NCBI RefSeq assembly: GCF_001482195.1
Contig: NZ_KQ759763.1
Coordinates: 846,016-881,247, forward strand
DNA from: Luteimonas abyssi
GTDB taxonomy: Bacteria; Pseudomonadota; Gammaproteobacteria; Xanthomonadales; Xanthomonadaceae
Direction of reading: 5' to 3'
Length of the DNA: 35,232 bases
The notes below the pieces were generated by a model. The model did no database searches and was not told the DNA's origin. It saw nothing but the letters and a program-made list of their open reading frames with translations. Position numbers and translations under genes: made by a program. Shown one piece after another: positions 9,108 to 17,349 of the stretch (within the stretch, counting starts at the first letter, position 1; each line of letters starts with the position of its first letter).

Positions 9108-12100
9108 ATGCGCAGGGCGCTGATCGGGCTTTTGTTGTGGCTGGGCGTCGTCGCCCAGGCCGCCGCGTCCCTGCCCGAAACCCCGAGATTCCGGCCGGTT
9201 GGGGCGCTGGAGGGACTGCCCTCGAGCGAGATCCTGGGCATGGCCAGGGACCAGGACGGGTTCCTGTGGATCGCCACCGGCGATGGGCTGGCGCGGTACG
9301 ACGGAATGTCGATGCAGGTCTGGCAGCACGACCCCGCGGTGCCGGACTCGCTCGGCGACAACTTCGTGCAGGCCGTGCACGTCGATGCCAGCAATCAGGT
9401 CTGGGTCTCGACCGAGCTCGGTGGCGTGGCGCGCTATCGGCGCGACACGGACCGGTTCGAGTCGATCCCGGCCGATCCGGCGATCCGCGATCCCAATATG
9501 TTCGCGCTCGCCGACCGCGAAGGCGCGTTGTGGTTCGGCGGCATGGACGGTCTGCTCTATGGTTGGTCGGGCGAGGGTGCGGTGAAACGGCTCGTGCCCG
9601 ACGGCGCCGCCGACGCAGGCGCTGCGGAGCCGATTCTCAATCTCGATGTGGATCCTCGGGGAAGGATCTGGGCGGCCACCTTCGATGGTCTGGCCGTGAG
9701 CGAGGACGGACGATCGCTGCACCGCGTCGCCCTGCCGGGCCACGAACCCTATCCGCGTGTCTACGGAGTCAAGTGGCTGCACGACGGGCTGTGGGTCGGC
9801 ACGGTGGAAGGTGTCTTCCGGCTGGACGAGGCCGGGCACTGGGAGGCGCCTGCCTGGTCGGGCATGTTCGCGGCGCCCAATACGGCCGTCAGTTTCGCGG
9901 CCGAACCGGACGGCTCGATGTGGATCGGTTCGCAGCGGGGCCTGTGGCGGATGTCGGTCGACGAGGTGCCGCGTCCGGTCGAGACCGGCGCACCTTTGCA
10001 CAACCGCGGCATCCAGACGGTTCTGGTGCAGGACGACGGGGTGGTGTGGGTGCCGATGCCGGGCCTGGGGATCGGCTACCTGCGCTCGGATTGGCGGGAG
10101 GTCGCCCAGTTCGACACCCGCAACGGCCTCCTGCCGAACCTCTACCCCGCCTTGTCGCCCGCGCGGGACGGGGGAATCTGGCTCGGCAATACGAACGGGC
10201 TGCAGTGGCTGTCGCCGTCGGGCGAGGTGGAGTCGTTCGACGCGCCATTGCGCGAGCAGTTGTCGCGTCATCACGTCTTTTCGGTTGCCGAGACCGTCGA
10301 CGGCACGCTTTGGCTCGGTGTCCGCGGAGGACTGGTCCGGGTCGGCCCGCAGGGGGCTGTCGATCGCTGGGATGCCGACAGCATCCACGACCCGACACTG
10401 GGCATGTTGACCCATCACGCCCTGATCGCGCCGGACGGCACGCTGTGGACCGCGGCGCGGCGCGGCGGGATCCAGCAACGGGCCGCCGATACCGGACGGG
10501 TCCTGCGCCAGATTCCCGACGACGGTCTCGGTGAACATGAGGGCATGGGGTTCGACGCCGAGGGGGCGCTGTGGACCTCGGGGGGCTACGGGCTGGCCCG
10601 GCTGGACCCGGATCAGGCACGCCTGGAGCCCGTCCTCGACGTTGGCGGCCGTACCGTGGTGGCGTTCACCTTCGTCGATGCTGACACCCTCTGGCTGCAG
10701 ACGTTCGATGGACTCGATCGCTACACGCGCGACAACGATGGGTGGCGCCTGGCGGACCGGGTGGACGTGGATCGCGGCATGCCGGCGGTCACCGCCGCGG
10801 GGTTGAAAGTGGACCGGCGGGGCCGGGTCTGGGTCTCGACGACCCGCGGCCTCTACCAGTGGGATCCCGACGCCGGACGGATGAAGCACATGGGCGTGCA
10901 CGCCGGCTTCCGCAATCACGAATTCGTCGAGCGTGCCTTCGCGCTGACCGAGGGCGGCATGCTGGCGGGTGCGACGCGCGATGCCGGCGTGGTGCTGGTG
11001 GATACCCTCGCGGACGCCCGTGCCCCGAGGACACCGCATCTTGTGCTCGACCGCGTATCGATCCGCAGGCACGGCGAGTGGCTCGCGCGTGCGCCACACG
11101 ATCGCCTCGAGTTGTCGCAGAACGAATCCGAACTGCTGGTGTCCGCTCGGCTGTTGTCGTTCGACGATCCGTCCTCCAACCGTTACTGGTCGTGGCTCGA
11201 GGGAATCGACGACAACTGGGTCGCGCAAGGCGCCAACGGCGACAGGGTCCTGTTCGGTCTGCCGGCGGGGCGCTACGCGTTGCGCATACGTGCGGTGGAC
11301 GCGCATGGCGTGCAGGCGGCGGAGCGTCGGCTGGAGATCGTGGTACACCCCCCTTGGTGGCGCACGCCGGCGGCGCTCGCGGCCTGGGCGGCACTGGGAG
11401 CGACGGCGATGCTGGCGATGATGTGGGCGTACCGGGCCCGTTTGCGCCGTCGCAACGCCTGGACACTGGCGGAGCATCAGCGCGAGGTCGCCGAACAGGC
11501 GTCGCTGGCGAAGACCCGCTTCCTCGCCACGCTGGGCCACGAGGTGCGCACCCCGATGACCGGCGTGCTCGGCATGAGCGAGCTGCTGCTGGCTTCGCCG
11601 CTGCAGCCGCAGCAGAAGCGCTATGCCGACGCGATCCGGGGTGCGGGCGAGCATCTGATGCGCCTGGTCAACGATGCACTCGATCTCGCGCGGATCGAGG
11701 CCGGGCGGCTCGAACTCGATCCGCAGCCGTTCGATGTGCGCGCCCTGCTGCGGGATGTGACGGCGCTGATGGCGCCGATCGCCCAGCAGCGCGGCCTGGC
11801 ATTCCACGAAACGCCGGCTCCCGGACTGCCGCAATGGTTGCTCGGCGACGCTTTGCGGGTCCGGCAGATCCTGCTCAACCTGTTGGGCAATGCGATCAAG
11901 TTCACCGAGCAGGGGCATGTGGCGCTGACGGCCGAACACGGCGACGAATCGATCGTGTTCGAAGTCGCCGACACCGGCCCGGGACTCAGCGCGCAGCAGC
12001 GCGAGCGCCTGTTCCGTCGGTTCGAACAGGCCGATGGCGCCCGTACCGCAGCCCGTTACGGGGGGAGCGGGCTGGGCCTGGCGATCTGCCAGGAGCTGGC

Positions 12101-12635
12101 AGCCGAAATGGGCGGGCGTATCGACGTGGACAGCGTGCAGGGGCAGGGCACCCGGTTCCGGGTCATGCTGCCGTTGCCCGCTGTGGCGGCACCGGGCCGG
12201 GATACCCCGGCCGGATCCGTGCGGGACGTCCCGTGCGCAACCCCGGTGAGGAGGTTGCGTGTACTGCTGGTCGAAGACGACCCGACCGTCGCCGAGGTCG
12301 TCGTCGGACTGCTCCAGGGGCAGGGTCACCGGGTCGAACACACGCCTCACGGGCTGGCCGCGCTGGTCGCGCTGCAACGCGATCCGGCCGATGTGGTGTT
12401 GGTCGATCTGGATCTGCCCGGTATCGATGGACTTGCGTTGATGCGGCAACTGCGCCGGCAGGTGCCGGGCCTGCCGATGATCGCGATCACGGCTCGTGCC
12501 GACGCGGATGCCGAGCCCGATGCGCGCGCTGCCGATGCATCCGGCTTCCTGCGCAAACCGTTGAGCGGCCAGGCGCTGGCCGATGCGTTGCGCGACGCCA
12601 TGATCGCGCGCGGGAATGAAGAGAGGGTCGGATGA
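9108..12635 (+). CDS. Hybrid histidine kinase with periplasmic beta-propellers (first of tandem pair)
   Basis: About 1175 residues from the chosen start. Layout: signal sequence (MRRALIGLLLWLGVVAQAAA); roughly thirteen propeller repeats of the type GxLWxxTxxGLxRxD over residues 30-640, probably two seven-bladed propellers; a Y_Y_Y domain (about 669-750); one membrane helix (about 755-775); HisKA with His811 in GHEVRTP; HATPase_c with NAIKF, DTGPGL and GGSGLGLAI (to about 1030); and a receiver domain (about 1050-1160) with DD, phospho-acceptor Asp1100 (VDLDLPG) and a Lys in RKP. It should sense a periplasmic ligand, autophosphorylate His811 and pass phosphate to its own receiver. No Hpt domain or DNA-binding output is present or adjacent. 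The start is uncertain: in-frame ATGs at 9051 and 9084 also exist, but 9108 gives the best signal peptide. Confidence 0.9.
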   Translation: MRRALIGLLLWLGVVAQAAASLPETPRFRPVGALEGLPSSEILGMARDQDGFLWIATGDGLARYDGMSMQVWQHDPAVPDSLGDNFVQAVHVDASNQVWVSTELGGVARYRRDTDRFESIPADPAIRDPNMFALADREGALWFGGMDGLLYGWSGEGAVKRLVPDGAADAGAAEPILNLDVDPRGRIWAATFDGLAVSEDGRSLHRVALPGHEPYPRVYGVKWLHDGLWVGTVEGVFRLDEAGHWEAPAWSGMFAAPNTAVSFAAEPDGSMWIGSQRGLWRMSVDEVPRPVETGAPLHNRGIQTVLVQDDGVVWVPMPGLGIGYLRSDWREVAQFDTRNGLLPNLYPALSPARDGGIWLGNTNGLQWLSPSGEVESFDAPLREQLSRHHVFSVAETVDGTLWLGVRGGLVRVGPQGAVDRWDADSIHDPTLGMLTHHALIAPDGTLWTAARRGGIQQRAADTGRVLRQIPDDGLGEHEGMGFDAEGALWTSGGYGLARLDPDQARLEPVLDVGGRTVVAFTFVDADTLWLQTFDGLDRYTRDNDGWRLADRVDVDRGMPAVTAAGLKVDRRGRVWVSTTRGLYQWDPDAGRMKHMGVHAGFRNHEFVERAFALTEGGMLAGATRDAGVVLVDTLADARAPRTPHLVLDRVSIRRHGEWLARAPHDRLELSQNESELLVSARLLSFDDPSSNRYWSWLEGIDDNWVAQGANGDRVLFGLPAGRYALRIRAVDAHGVQAAERRLEIVVHPPWWRTPAALAAWAALGATAMLAMMWAYRARLRRRNAWTLAEHQREVAEQASLAKTRFLATLGHEVRTPMTGVLGMSELLLASPLQPQQKRYADAIRGAGEHLMRLVNDALDLARIEAGRLELDPQPFDVRALLRDVTALMAPIAQQRGLAFHETPAPGLPQWLLGDALRVRQILLNLLGNAIKFTEQGHVALTAEHGDESIVFEVADTGPGLSAQQRERLFRRFEQADGARTAARYGGSGLGLAICQELAAEMGGRIDVDSVQGQGTRFRVMLPLPAVAAPGRDTPAGSVRDVPCATPVRRLRVLLVEDDPTVAEVVVGLLQGQGHRVEHTPHGLAALVALQRDPADVVLVDLDLPGIDGLALMRQLRRQVPGLPMIAITARADADAEPDARAADASGFLRKPLSGQALADALRDAMIARGNEERVG

Positions 12636-15600
12636 TGCGTCGTGCGCCGCGTTGCGGGTTGCAGGCAATCGTGTTGCTGGTCGTGCTGCTGGTCTGTGGC
12701 GCGGCTTGGGCCGACCATCCGGAAAAGCTGCGTCTGCGGCAAATCGGTGTCTCCGACGGCCTGCCCTCGCAGCGGGTCAATGCAATGGTCCAGGACCCTT
12801 TCGGCTATCTGTGGATCGGCACCAGCGACGGTCTGGCTCGCCACGACGGCCTGCGGATGCAGATCCTGCGCGAAGAGGATGGTCTGCCGGTCAATTTCGT
12901 CTGGTCGCTGGCCTGGCGCCACGACGGTACGTTGTGGATCGGCACCCGCCGGCATGGACTGGCGATCTACGACCCGGGTACCGGAGCGCTGCGTACGCTC
13001 GATCGCACGAATCTGCCTGGTCTGGCCAGCAACGATATCTGGGCGTTGGATGCGCAGGACGAGGACGCGGTCTGGATCGGCACCGCCGATGCCGGCCTGT
13101 ATCGACTGTTCGACGATGGCCGGATCGAACGGTTCATGCCGCGAACGGACGATCCGCGCAGCCTGCCGCATGCGTCGATCCTGCGGCTCGTGCGGGATGC
13201 GGAAGGCGGTTTGTGGGTTGCGACACGTGGCGGAGTGGCGAAGTGGGAAGGGGGCGGCTTCCGGACCCTGGAGGCGTCAAGGGCGTTGCGGGTGCGCGAT
13301 CTGAGTTTCGACCGGGCAGGCAATCTCTGGCTCGGTACGAGCGACGGTGCCTTGCTGCTGGATCCCACGGGTCAGGCCGTCGCACCGCCGCAGGCCGACG
13401 ACGCACGGTTGTCGCCGATCGGACTGTTGCTGGAAGATCGTGATGGCGGACAGTGGATCGATGTGGCGGCGGGCCTGGGGTACATCGAACAGGGCAAGGT
13501 GCGCGAGGTGCCGTTGTTCAGCCTGGCGTCCCAGGAGATCGTCCGACCCCACTGGACCAGCGGTTTCGAGGATCGGGAAGGTGGCGTCTGGCTGATGAGC
13601 TTCACTCATGGCCTGTGGTATCAGCCGCCGGGCTGGAATGTCTTCGCGGTACGGTCCCCGCGTTCCGGCGACGACGACAGTATCCAGAACGCCCATGTGC
13701 GCGGCATGTCGCCGGGGGCCGACGGTCGATTGTGGATGGTCGGCAGCGGGGGCGCGCTGGAAACGCTCGAACCGGCGACGGGCCGGTTGCGCCGCCATCT
13801 GCACGATGTGGCAGAGGGCATCGTGCTCGAGCACGTCTTCGAGGACTCGCGTGGCGTGGTATGGATCGGCTGGCACGGTGGGCTGGCACGATTCGACCCG
13901 GTCAGCGGCGACCTGCAACGCTGGGTCGGCGACCGGCATCTGTTCGGAACGACCGGACGGCTCGTCGGTACCGCCGAGAACGAGCAGGGCGTGTGGTTCC
14001 TGTACGAGGACGGCATCGTGCATCTGCGTGATGGCGCGGGCCGCGTGCTGCAGCGGTACGGGATCGACGATGCGCGCTTCGAGCCGGGTGAAACGCTCCA
14101 TGATCTGGCCGTCGGCCCCGACGGCAGGCCGTGGCTGGCGACCTCGCAAGGCCTGAGGCGGCTACGTGACGAGCGCTGGGAGCGGGTCGGGGGCGTCGAA
14201 GCGGGCGTTCCCCAGATGGCCATCCATGTCGATGCGGCCCGATCGACGGTGGCACTGGCCGGCCACGGCACGGTGGAGGTCGCCCGCTGGGAGGATGACA
14301 GGTTGCATTCGAGCGTGCGGATGGGCAGCGCGCATGGGCTTCCTCGCCTGGCGTTCAGCGGCATCGTCCAGGATGCCGACGGCGTGTTCTGGCTGTCGAG
14401 CGGTCGTGGTCTGTATCGCGTCGACGCGGCCACGCGCGGCGTCCGCGCCTACGGCATCGCCGACGGGCTGCCGAGTCAGGAGTTCCCCAGGCCGCTGGTG
14501 CTCGACCCGGTGACGAAGCACGTCTTCGCCGGCTCGCCCGACGGGCTGGTGGAGTTCGATCCGCGGGCGTTGGTCCCGTCGACCGATCCGCCGGAACTGG
14601 TGATCGAGCGGGTCACGCTGCGCGGAGCGTTGGCGCCGCTGCGACAGCTTTCGACCGAGGCGTTCTCGCTGCGTCACGACGATCTCGACCTGCAGGTCGT
14701 CGCGCGGATCCTTTCGTTCCGCAATCCGCAGGCGCACACCTACGCCTTCCGCCTCGAGGGCAAGGACCCGGACTGGATCGAGGTGCCGGGGGGCGAGCGG
14801 ACGTTTCCCGCGCTTCCGCCGGGACAGCACACGTTGACGGTGCGTGGACGCAACGAGGACGGCGTGTGGTCGGCGCCGAGTACGCTGCAGTTCGAGGTGA
14901 CGCCGCCCTGGTGGCAGCGCTGGCCGGCGGCGGTGGCGTTCGGCCTGCTGGGGTTGGTTGCCCTCTGGTGGCTGGGGGCCGGCTATCGCAGGCGCCTGCG
15001 CAGGCGCAACGCCTGGCAGCTCGCCGAGCACAAACGCGAGATCGCCGAACAGGCCTCGTTGGCCAAGTCCCGGTTCCTGGCCACGCTGGGCCACGAGGTG
15101 CGCACGCCGATGACCGGTGTGCTGGGCATGAGCGAGCTGCTGCTGGGCACGCGACTCGACGAGCAGCAGCAACGTTACGCGGAATCGATCCGCGACGCCG
15201 GCCAGCATCTGCTGCGCCTGGTCAACGACGCGCTCGATCTCGCACGCATCGAGGCCGGACGCCTGGAACTCGATCCCAAGCCGTTCGACCTGCGTGCGCT
15301 GCTGCTGGAATGCATCCAGTTGATGGCGCCGATGGCGAGCCAACGCGGTCTTTCGTTCAACGAGCGGATCGATCCCGACGTGCCGCCTTCCGTGCTGGGC
15401 GACGTGGTGCGCGTGCGCCAGATCCTGCTGAACCTGCTCGGCAATGCGATCAAGTTCACCGATCACGGCTTCGTCGAGCTGTGCGTCGAGGCGCCGCAGG
15501 GCGACATCGTCCGGTTCGTCGTCGGCGACAGCGGTCCCGGGCTCAATCAGGAGCAGCGCGAACGGCTGTTCCGTCGGTTCGAGCAGGGCGATGGCCCACG

Positions 15601-16165
15601 CACCGCCGCACGCTACGGCGGGAGCGGATTGGGGCTGGCGATCTGCCAGGAACTCGCCGCCGAAATGGGTGGACGCATCGAGGTCGACAGCGGCCCCGGG
15701 ACCGGGACCCGGTTCACCGTCGATCTGCCGCTGCCGTCGGTCTCTCTGCGGACCGGCGAGGAAGCGAGGACTGTGCCGCAGGCGCCGGGGACGCTCTTCC
15801 TGCTGCTGGTGGAGGACGACCCGACGGTGGCGGAGGTCATCAGCGGGCTGCTGCAGGCGCAGGGTCACCGCGTCCTGCACGTGGCGCATGGCCTCGCGGC
15901 GCTGGTGTCGCTGGCGACCGCAGAAGTCGATGCGGCTCTGCTCGATCTCGACCTGCCCGGCATCGATGGCCTGGCCCTGGCTCGGCAGATGCGGGCGCAG
16001 GGATTCTCGCGCCCGCTGATCGCGATCACCGCCCGTGCCGATGCCGACGCCGAACCGCTCGCCATGCAGGCGGGGTTCGACGGCTTCCTGCGCAAGCCGC
16101 TGACCGGCGCGATCCTGGCGAACGCGCTGGTGCGTTTCGTGCCTGCGCACCCACCGGTGGAATGA
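12632..16165 (+). CDS. Hybrid histidine kinase with periplasmic beta-propellers (second of tandem pair)
   Basis: 1177 residues with the same architecture as its upstream neighbour: signal peptide (IVLLVVLLVCGAAWA), about thirteen to fourteen propeller repeats (for example YLWIGTSDGLARHDG, VVWIGWHGGLARFDP), Y_Y_Y domain (about 678-760), one membrane helix (about 767-787), HisKA with His821 in GHEVRTP, HATPase_c (DSGPGL, GGSGLGLAI), and a receiver with Asp1105 in LDLDLPG and RKP. The kinase cores of the two proteins are nearly alike, while the propellers differ much more. This fits tandem duplication followed by divergence of the sensor. The ATG overlaps the upstream stop as ATGA (12632-12635), with GAGAGGG just before it, so the pair is probably co-translated at similar levels. 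They may form heterodimers; that is speculation. Confidence 0.93.
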   Translation: MMRRAPRCGLQAIVLLVVLLVCGAAWADHPEKLRLRQIGVSDGLPSQRVNAMVQDPFGYLWIGTSDGLARHDGLRMQILREEDGLPVNFVWSLAWRHDGTLWIGTRRHGLAIYDPGTGALRTLDRTNLPGLASNDIWALDAQDEDAVWIGTADAGLYRLFDDGRIERFMPRTDDPRSLPHASILRLVRDAEGGLWVATRGGVAKWEGGGFRTLEASRALRVRDLSFDRAGNLWLGTSDGALLLDPTGQAVAPPQADDARLSPIGLLLEDRDGGQWIDVAAGLGYIEQGKVREVPLFSLASQEIVRPHWTSGFEDREGGVWLMSFTHGLWYQPPGWNVFAVRSPRSGDDDSIQNAHVRGMSPGADGRLWMVGSGGALETLEPATGRLRRHLHDVAEGIVLEHVFEDSRGVVWIGWHGGLARFDPVSGDLQRWVGDRHLFGTTGRLVGTAENEQGVWFLYEDGIVHLRDGAGRVLQRYGIDDARFEPGETLHDLAVGPDGRPWLATSQGLRRLRDERWERVGGVEAGVPQMAIHVDAARSTVALAGHGTVEVARWEDDRLHSSVRMGSAHGLPRLAFSGIVQDADGVFWLSSGRGLYRVDAATRGVRAYGIADGLPSQEFPRPLVLDPVTKHVFAGSPDGLVEFDPRALVPSTDPPELVIERVTLRGALAPLRQLSTEAFSLRHDDLDLQVVARILSFRNPQAHTYAFRLEGKDPDWIEVPGGERTFPALPPGQHTLTVRGRNEDGVWSAPSTLQFEVTPPWWQRWPAAVAFGLLGLVALWWLGAGYRRRLRRRNAWQLAEHKREIAEQASLAKSRFLATLGHEVRTPMTGVLGMSELLLGTRLDEQQQRYAESIRDAGQHLLRLVNDALDLARIEAGRLELDPKPFDLRALLLECIQLMAPMASQRGLSFNERIDPDVPPSVLGDVVRVRQILLNLLGNAIKFTDHGFVELCVEAPQGDIVRFVVGDSGPGLNQEQRERLFRRFEQGDGPRTAARYGGSGLGLAICQELAAEMGGRIEVDSGPGTGTRFTVDLPLPSVSLRTGEEARTVPQAPGTLFLLLVEDDPTVAEVISGLLQAQGHRVLHVAHGLAALVSLATAEVDAALLDLDLPGIDGLALARQMRAQGFSRPLIAITARADADAEPLAMQAGFDGFLRKPLTGAILANALVRFVPAHPPVE

Positions 16166-16196
16166 CCGGCGCGCGACCGCGCGCTGCCTGAACGGT

Positions 16197-16236
16197 TTCC
16201 GGCGGATGTCTCACGGTTTGAGACGGTCCGCCGGAA
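16197..16236. repeat. Long inverted repeat after the kinase pair
   Basis: Perfect 10-bp outer arms, TTCCGGCGGA (16197-16206) and TCCGCCGGAA (16227-16236), enclose a second 6-bp inverted repeat, GTCTCA (16208-16213) and TGAGAC (16219-16224), with a 5-base loop. It lies 31 bases after the second kinase stop and 42 bases before the Exo gene start. It could terminate the kinase transcript, although no T-run follows, or act as a dyad operator for the repair cluster. Confidence 0.6.
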
Positions 16237-16278
16237 CGCTTGGCGCCACCTGCACGCGCCGCGTGCGCAGATGCCGCC

Positions 16279-17292
16279 ATGTCCGGAAACCGACGCGCCC
16301 CTCGCGACGACCTCGTCGTTCTCACGCCCGATGGCCTGTATTGCCCGCAGGGTGATTTCCACATCGACCCCTGGCGTCCGGTCCCGCGGGCGGTGATCAC
16401 GCACGGGCACGGGGACCATGCGCGCAGCGGCATGGGCGAGTACTACTGCAGCGCCGGTACGTTGCCGATCCTGCGCTGGCGGCTGGGCGAGCAGCGCTAT
16501 CACGTCCACGCGCACGGCGCGCCGTTCGTGCTCGGCAGCGCGAAGGTCTCGCTGCATCCCGCGGGCCATGTGCTCGGCTCGGTGCAGGTGCGGATCGAAT
16601 GCGCCGGCCAGGTCTGGGTCGCATCGGGGGATTACAAGCGGCAGCCCGATCCGACCTGTGCACCGTTCGAGGTCGTGCCGTGCGACGTGTTCATCACCGA
16701 GACCACCTTCGGCTTGCCGGTCTACCGCTGGCCCGATACTTCGGCGGTGGCGGCCGACATCGTGGACTGGCGCCGGCAATGCGAGGCGCGCGGCGAGGCG
16801 GCGGTGTTGTTCTGCTATGCGTTGGGGAAGGCACAACGGGTGCTGGCCGAAATCGGCGCCCACGACGACCGTCCGGTGCTGCTGCATGGCGCCATCGCGA
16901 CGGGGGTGCAGGTGTATCGCGACGCCGGCGTCGCACTGCCGCCGACCCGGCCGGTTTCGGACGAGGAAAAAGGCCGCGACTTCGCCGGCGAGCTCGTCCT
17001 GGCGCCGCCATCGGCCGCCGGCAGTGCCTGGATGCGGCGTTTCCGGCGTGCCCAGACCGGGTTCGCCTCGGGCTGGATGCGCATCCGTGGCAACCGGCGC
17101 CGGCGCAACGTCGATCGCGGCTTCGTGGTGTCCGACCACGCCGACTGGCCGGATCTGATCCGCACCGTGCGCGAGACCGGTGCGCAGCGCGTGATCGCGA
17201 CCCACGGCGATACCGAGGCGTTCGTGCGCCGACTCGGCGAGGACGGAATCGCCGCCGAGCCGTTCGCGACGGGGTACGGCGATGAGGACTGA
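16279..17292 (+). CDS. Ligase-associated DNA exonuclease (metallo-beta-lactamase fold)
   Basis: 337 residues of the metallo-beta-lactamase/beta-CASP-like fold. The zinc-binding motif HGHGDH is at residues 42-47. Further family segments are HPAGHVLGSVQV, SGDYK, FITETTFGLP, the C-terminal VSDHADW and ATHGDTEAF. In bacteria this family (Exo) is encoded with an ATP-dependent ligase, an Lhr-like helicase and a metallophosphoesterase, a four-gene nucleic-acid repair cluster described by Ejaz and Shuman. It is expected to trim DNA ends. The ATG at 16279 precedes the conserved DLVVLTPDGLYCPQG start; a reading from 16240 adds residues with no homologue-like character. It is the first gene of the cluster here, 57 bases before the ligase gene. 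Confidence 0.93.
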   Translation: MSGNRRAPRDDLVVLTPDGLYCPQGDFHIDPWRPVPRAVITHGHGDHARSGMGEYYCSAGTLPILRWRLGEQRYHVHAHGAPFVLGSAKVSLHPAGHVLGSVQVRIECAGQVWVASGDYKRQPDPTCAPFEVVPCDVFITETTFGLPVYRWPDTSAVAADIVDWRRQCEARGEAAVLFCYALGKAQRVLAEIGAHDDRPVLLHGAIATGVQVYRDAGVALPPTRPVSDEEKGRDFAGELVLAPPSAAGSAWMRRFRRAQTGFASGWMRIRGNRRRRNVDRGFVVSDHADWPDLIRTVRETGAQRVIATHGDTEAFVRRLGEDGIAAEPFATGYGDED

Positions 17293-17349
17293 CCGGATCG
17301 GCAGGCCGATGGACGAGGCTGCCGTGGCAGCATCCCGATGGCGGCGCGG

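Noticed and set aside
9087..12668. A 1193-residue open frame antisense to the first hybrid kinase
   Set aside because: It mirrors the kinase gene codon for codon, has a composition rich in Arg, Gln, His and Pro and no recognisable domain. High GC content keeps the opposite frame free of stops.
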